Shown in pieces: positions 63,790-64,000 of a DNA stretch of 64,000 nt. The position numbers and the translations under genes are program-made. Position 1 is the stretch's first letter, and the number at the start of each line of letters is the position of its first letter. The notes under the pieces are model-generated. The model was not told the DNA's origin, did no database searches, and was given only the letters and a program-made list of their open reading frames with translations. Source of the DNA: Oidiodendron maius Zn (taxonomy: Eukaryota; Ascomycota; Leotiomycetes; Myxotrichaceae); the NCBI GenBank assembly GCA_000827325.1, contig KN832874.1, positions 2,092,721 to 2,156,720 of the forward strand, written 5' to 3'.

Positions 63790-64000
63790 AGCCGCGAAAT
63801 CAAATTTTAGCTGTGGAGGTAGTGAGGAAAGAGAAAGAGAATATATCGAGTAGTATGTATTTTGACCCAGCTGAAATGTGGTGCTTATTTCAATAAACCC
63901 CCCTGCCACCCTCCGCGGCCCCCGTGTTGGGTGAGATATATCTATATCACTGCTGATGGGTACGCATGAGGCGGGATCCGGAGATCAGCACGTATCTGTG
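63790..64000. other. Right edge, promoter side of dioxygenase
   Basis: Only 211 bp remain. No gene seen. Confidence 0.3.

Overview
This window is genomic DNA from a filamentous ascomycete. Gene style (short 45-85 bp introns, GT..AG borders), protein families and repeat content fit Eurotiales (Aspergillus/Penicillium-like), although the species cannot be fixed from sequence alone. Gene-dense blocks alternate with AT-rich, stop-riddled blocks that look like decayed transposon and gene debris, with the C-to-T signature expected of repeat-induced point mutation.

Layout. (1) 1-7.3 kb: the N-terminal part of a hypothetical protein running off the left edge, a dead pogo/Fot1-type transposon with intact 45-bp terminal inverted repeats (1803-3655), and a complete secreted GH3 beta-glucosidase (4426-7289). 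(2) 7.3-14.6 kb: a gene desert holding an alpha/beta-hydrolase relic and the right end of a second pogo-like element. (3) 14.6-40.8 kb: the core of the window, an apparent biosynthetic gene cluster. It holds an MFS transporter, an NmrA/isoflavone-reductase-like oxidoreductase, an NRPS-like adenylation-thiolation-reductase enzyme, a DAHP synthase, a 2-oxoglutarate/Fe(II) oxygenase, a laccase-type multicopper oxidase, a GRE2/dihydroflavonol-reductase-like SDR, a complete pentafunctional AROM protein and a chorismate synthase. (4) 40.8-46.6 kb: a second decayed block with a fatty-acid-synthase beta-subunit pseudogene and a tiny intron-containing gene for a cysteine-rich secreted peptide. (5) 46.6-64 kb: accessory genes, many of them broken: an NmrA-like reductase, a small acidic hypothetical protein, a DHA1 MFS transporter, a SCOT-type CoA-transferase pseudogene, a Dal5-like permease, tail-to-tail fragments of a D-amino-acid oxidase and an SDR, an NmrA-like pseudogene, a damaged acyl-CoA dehydrogenase, a CTF1-like Zn2Cys6 regulator, an NTF2/SnoaL-like protein, and a frameshifted extradiol ring-cleavage dioxygenase of the LigB/DODA type.

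Main result. DAHP synthase, AROM and chorismate synthase together encode all seven steps from erythrose-4-phosphate plus PEP to chorismate. Here they sit within about 17 kb, next to an NRPS-like carboxylic-acid reductase and four tailoring-type redox enzymes. Shikimate-pathway genes are normally scattered housekeeping genes in fungi. I therefore infer a cluster with its own dedicated chorismate supply for an aromatic or cyclohexanoid metabolite: the A-T-R enzyme would activate and reduce a carboxylic acid, and the oxygenase, laccase and two reductases would tailor it. The product is unknown. No chorismate-diverting enzyme (chorismate mutase, isochorismate synthase, ADC synthase) is visible in the window. 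The cluster also carries a four-copy MITE family and two promoter-region tandem repeats.
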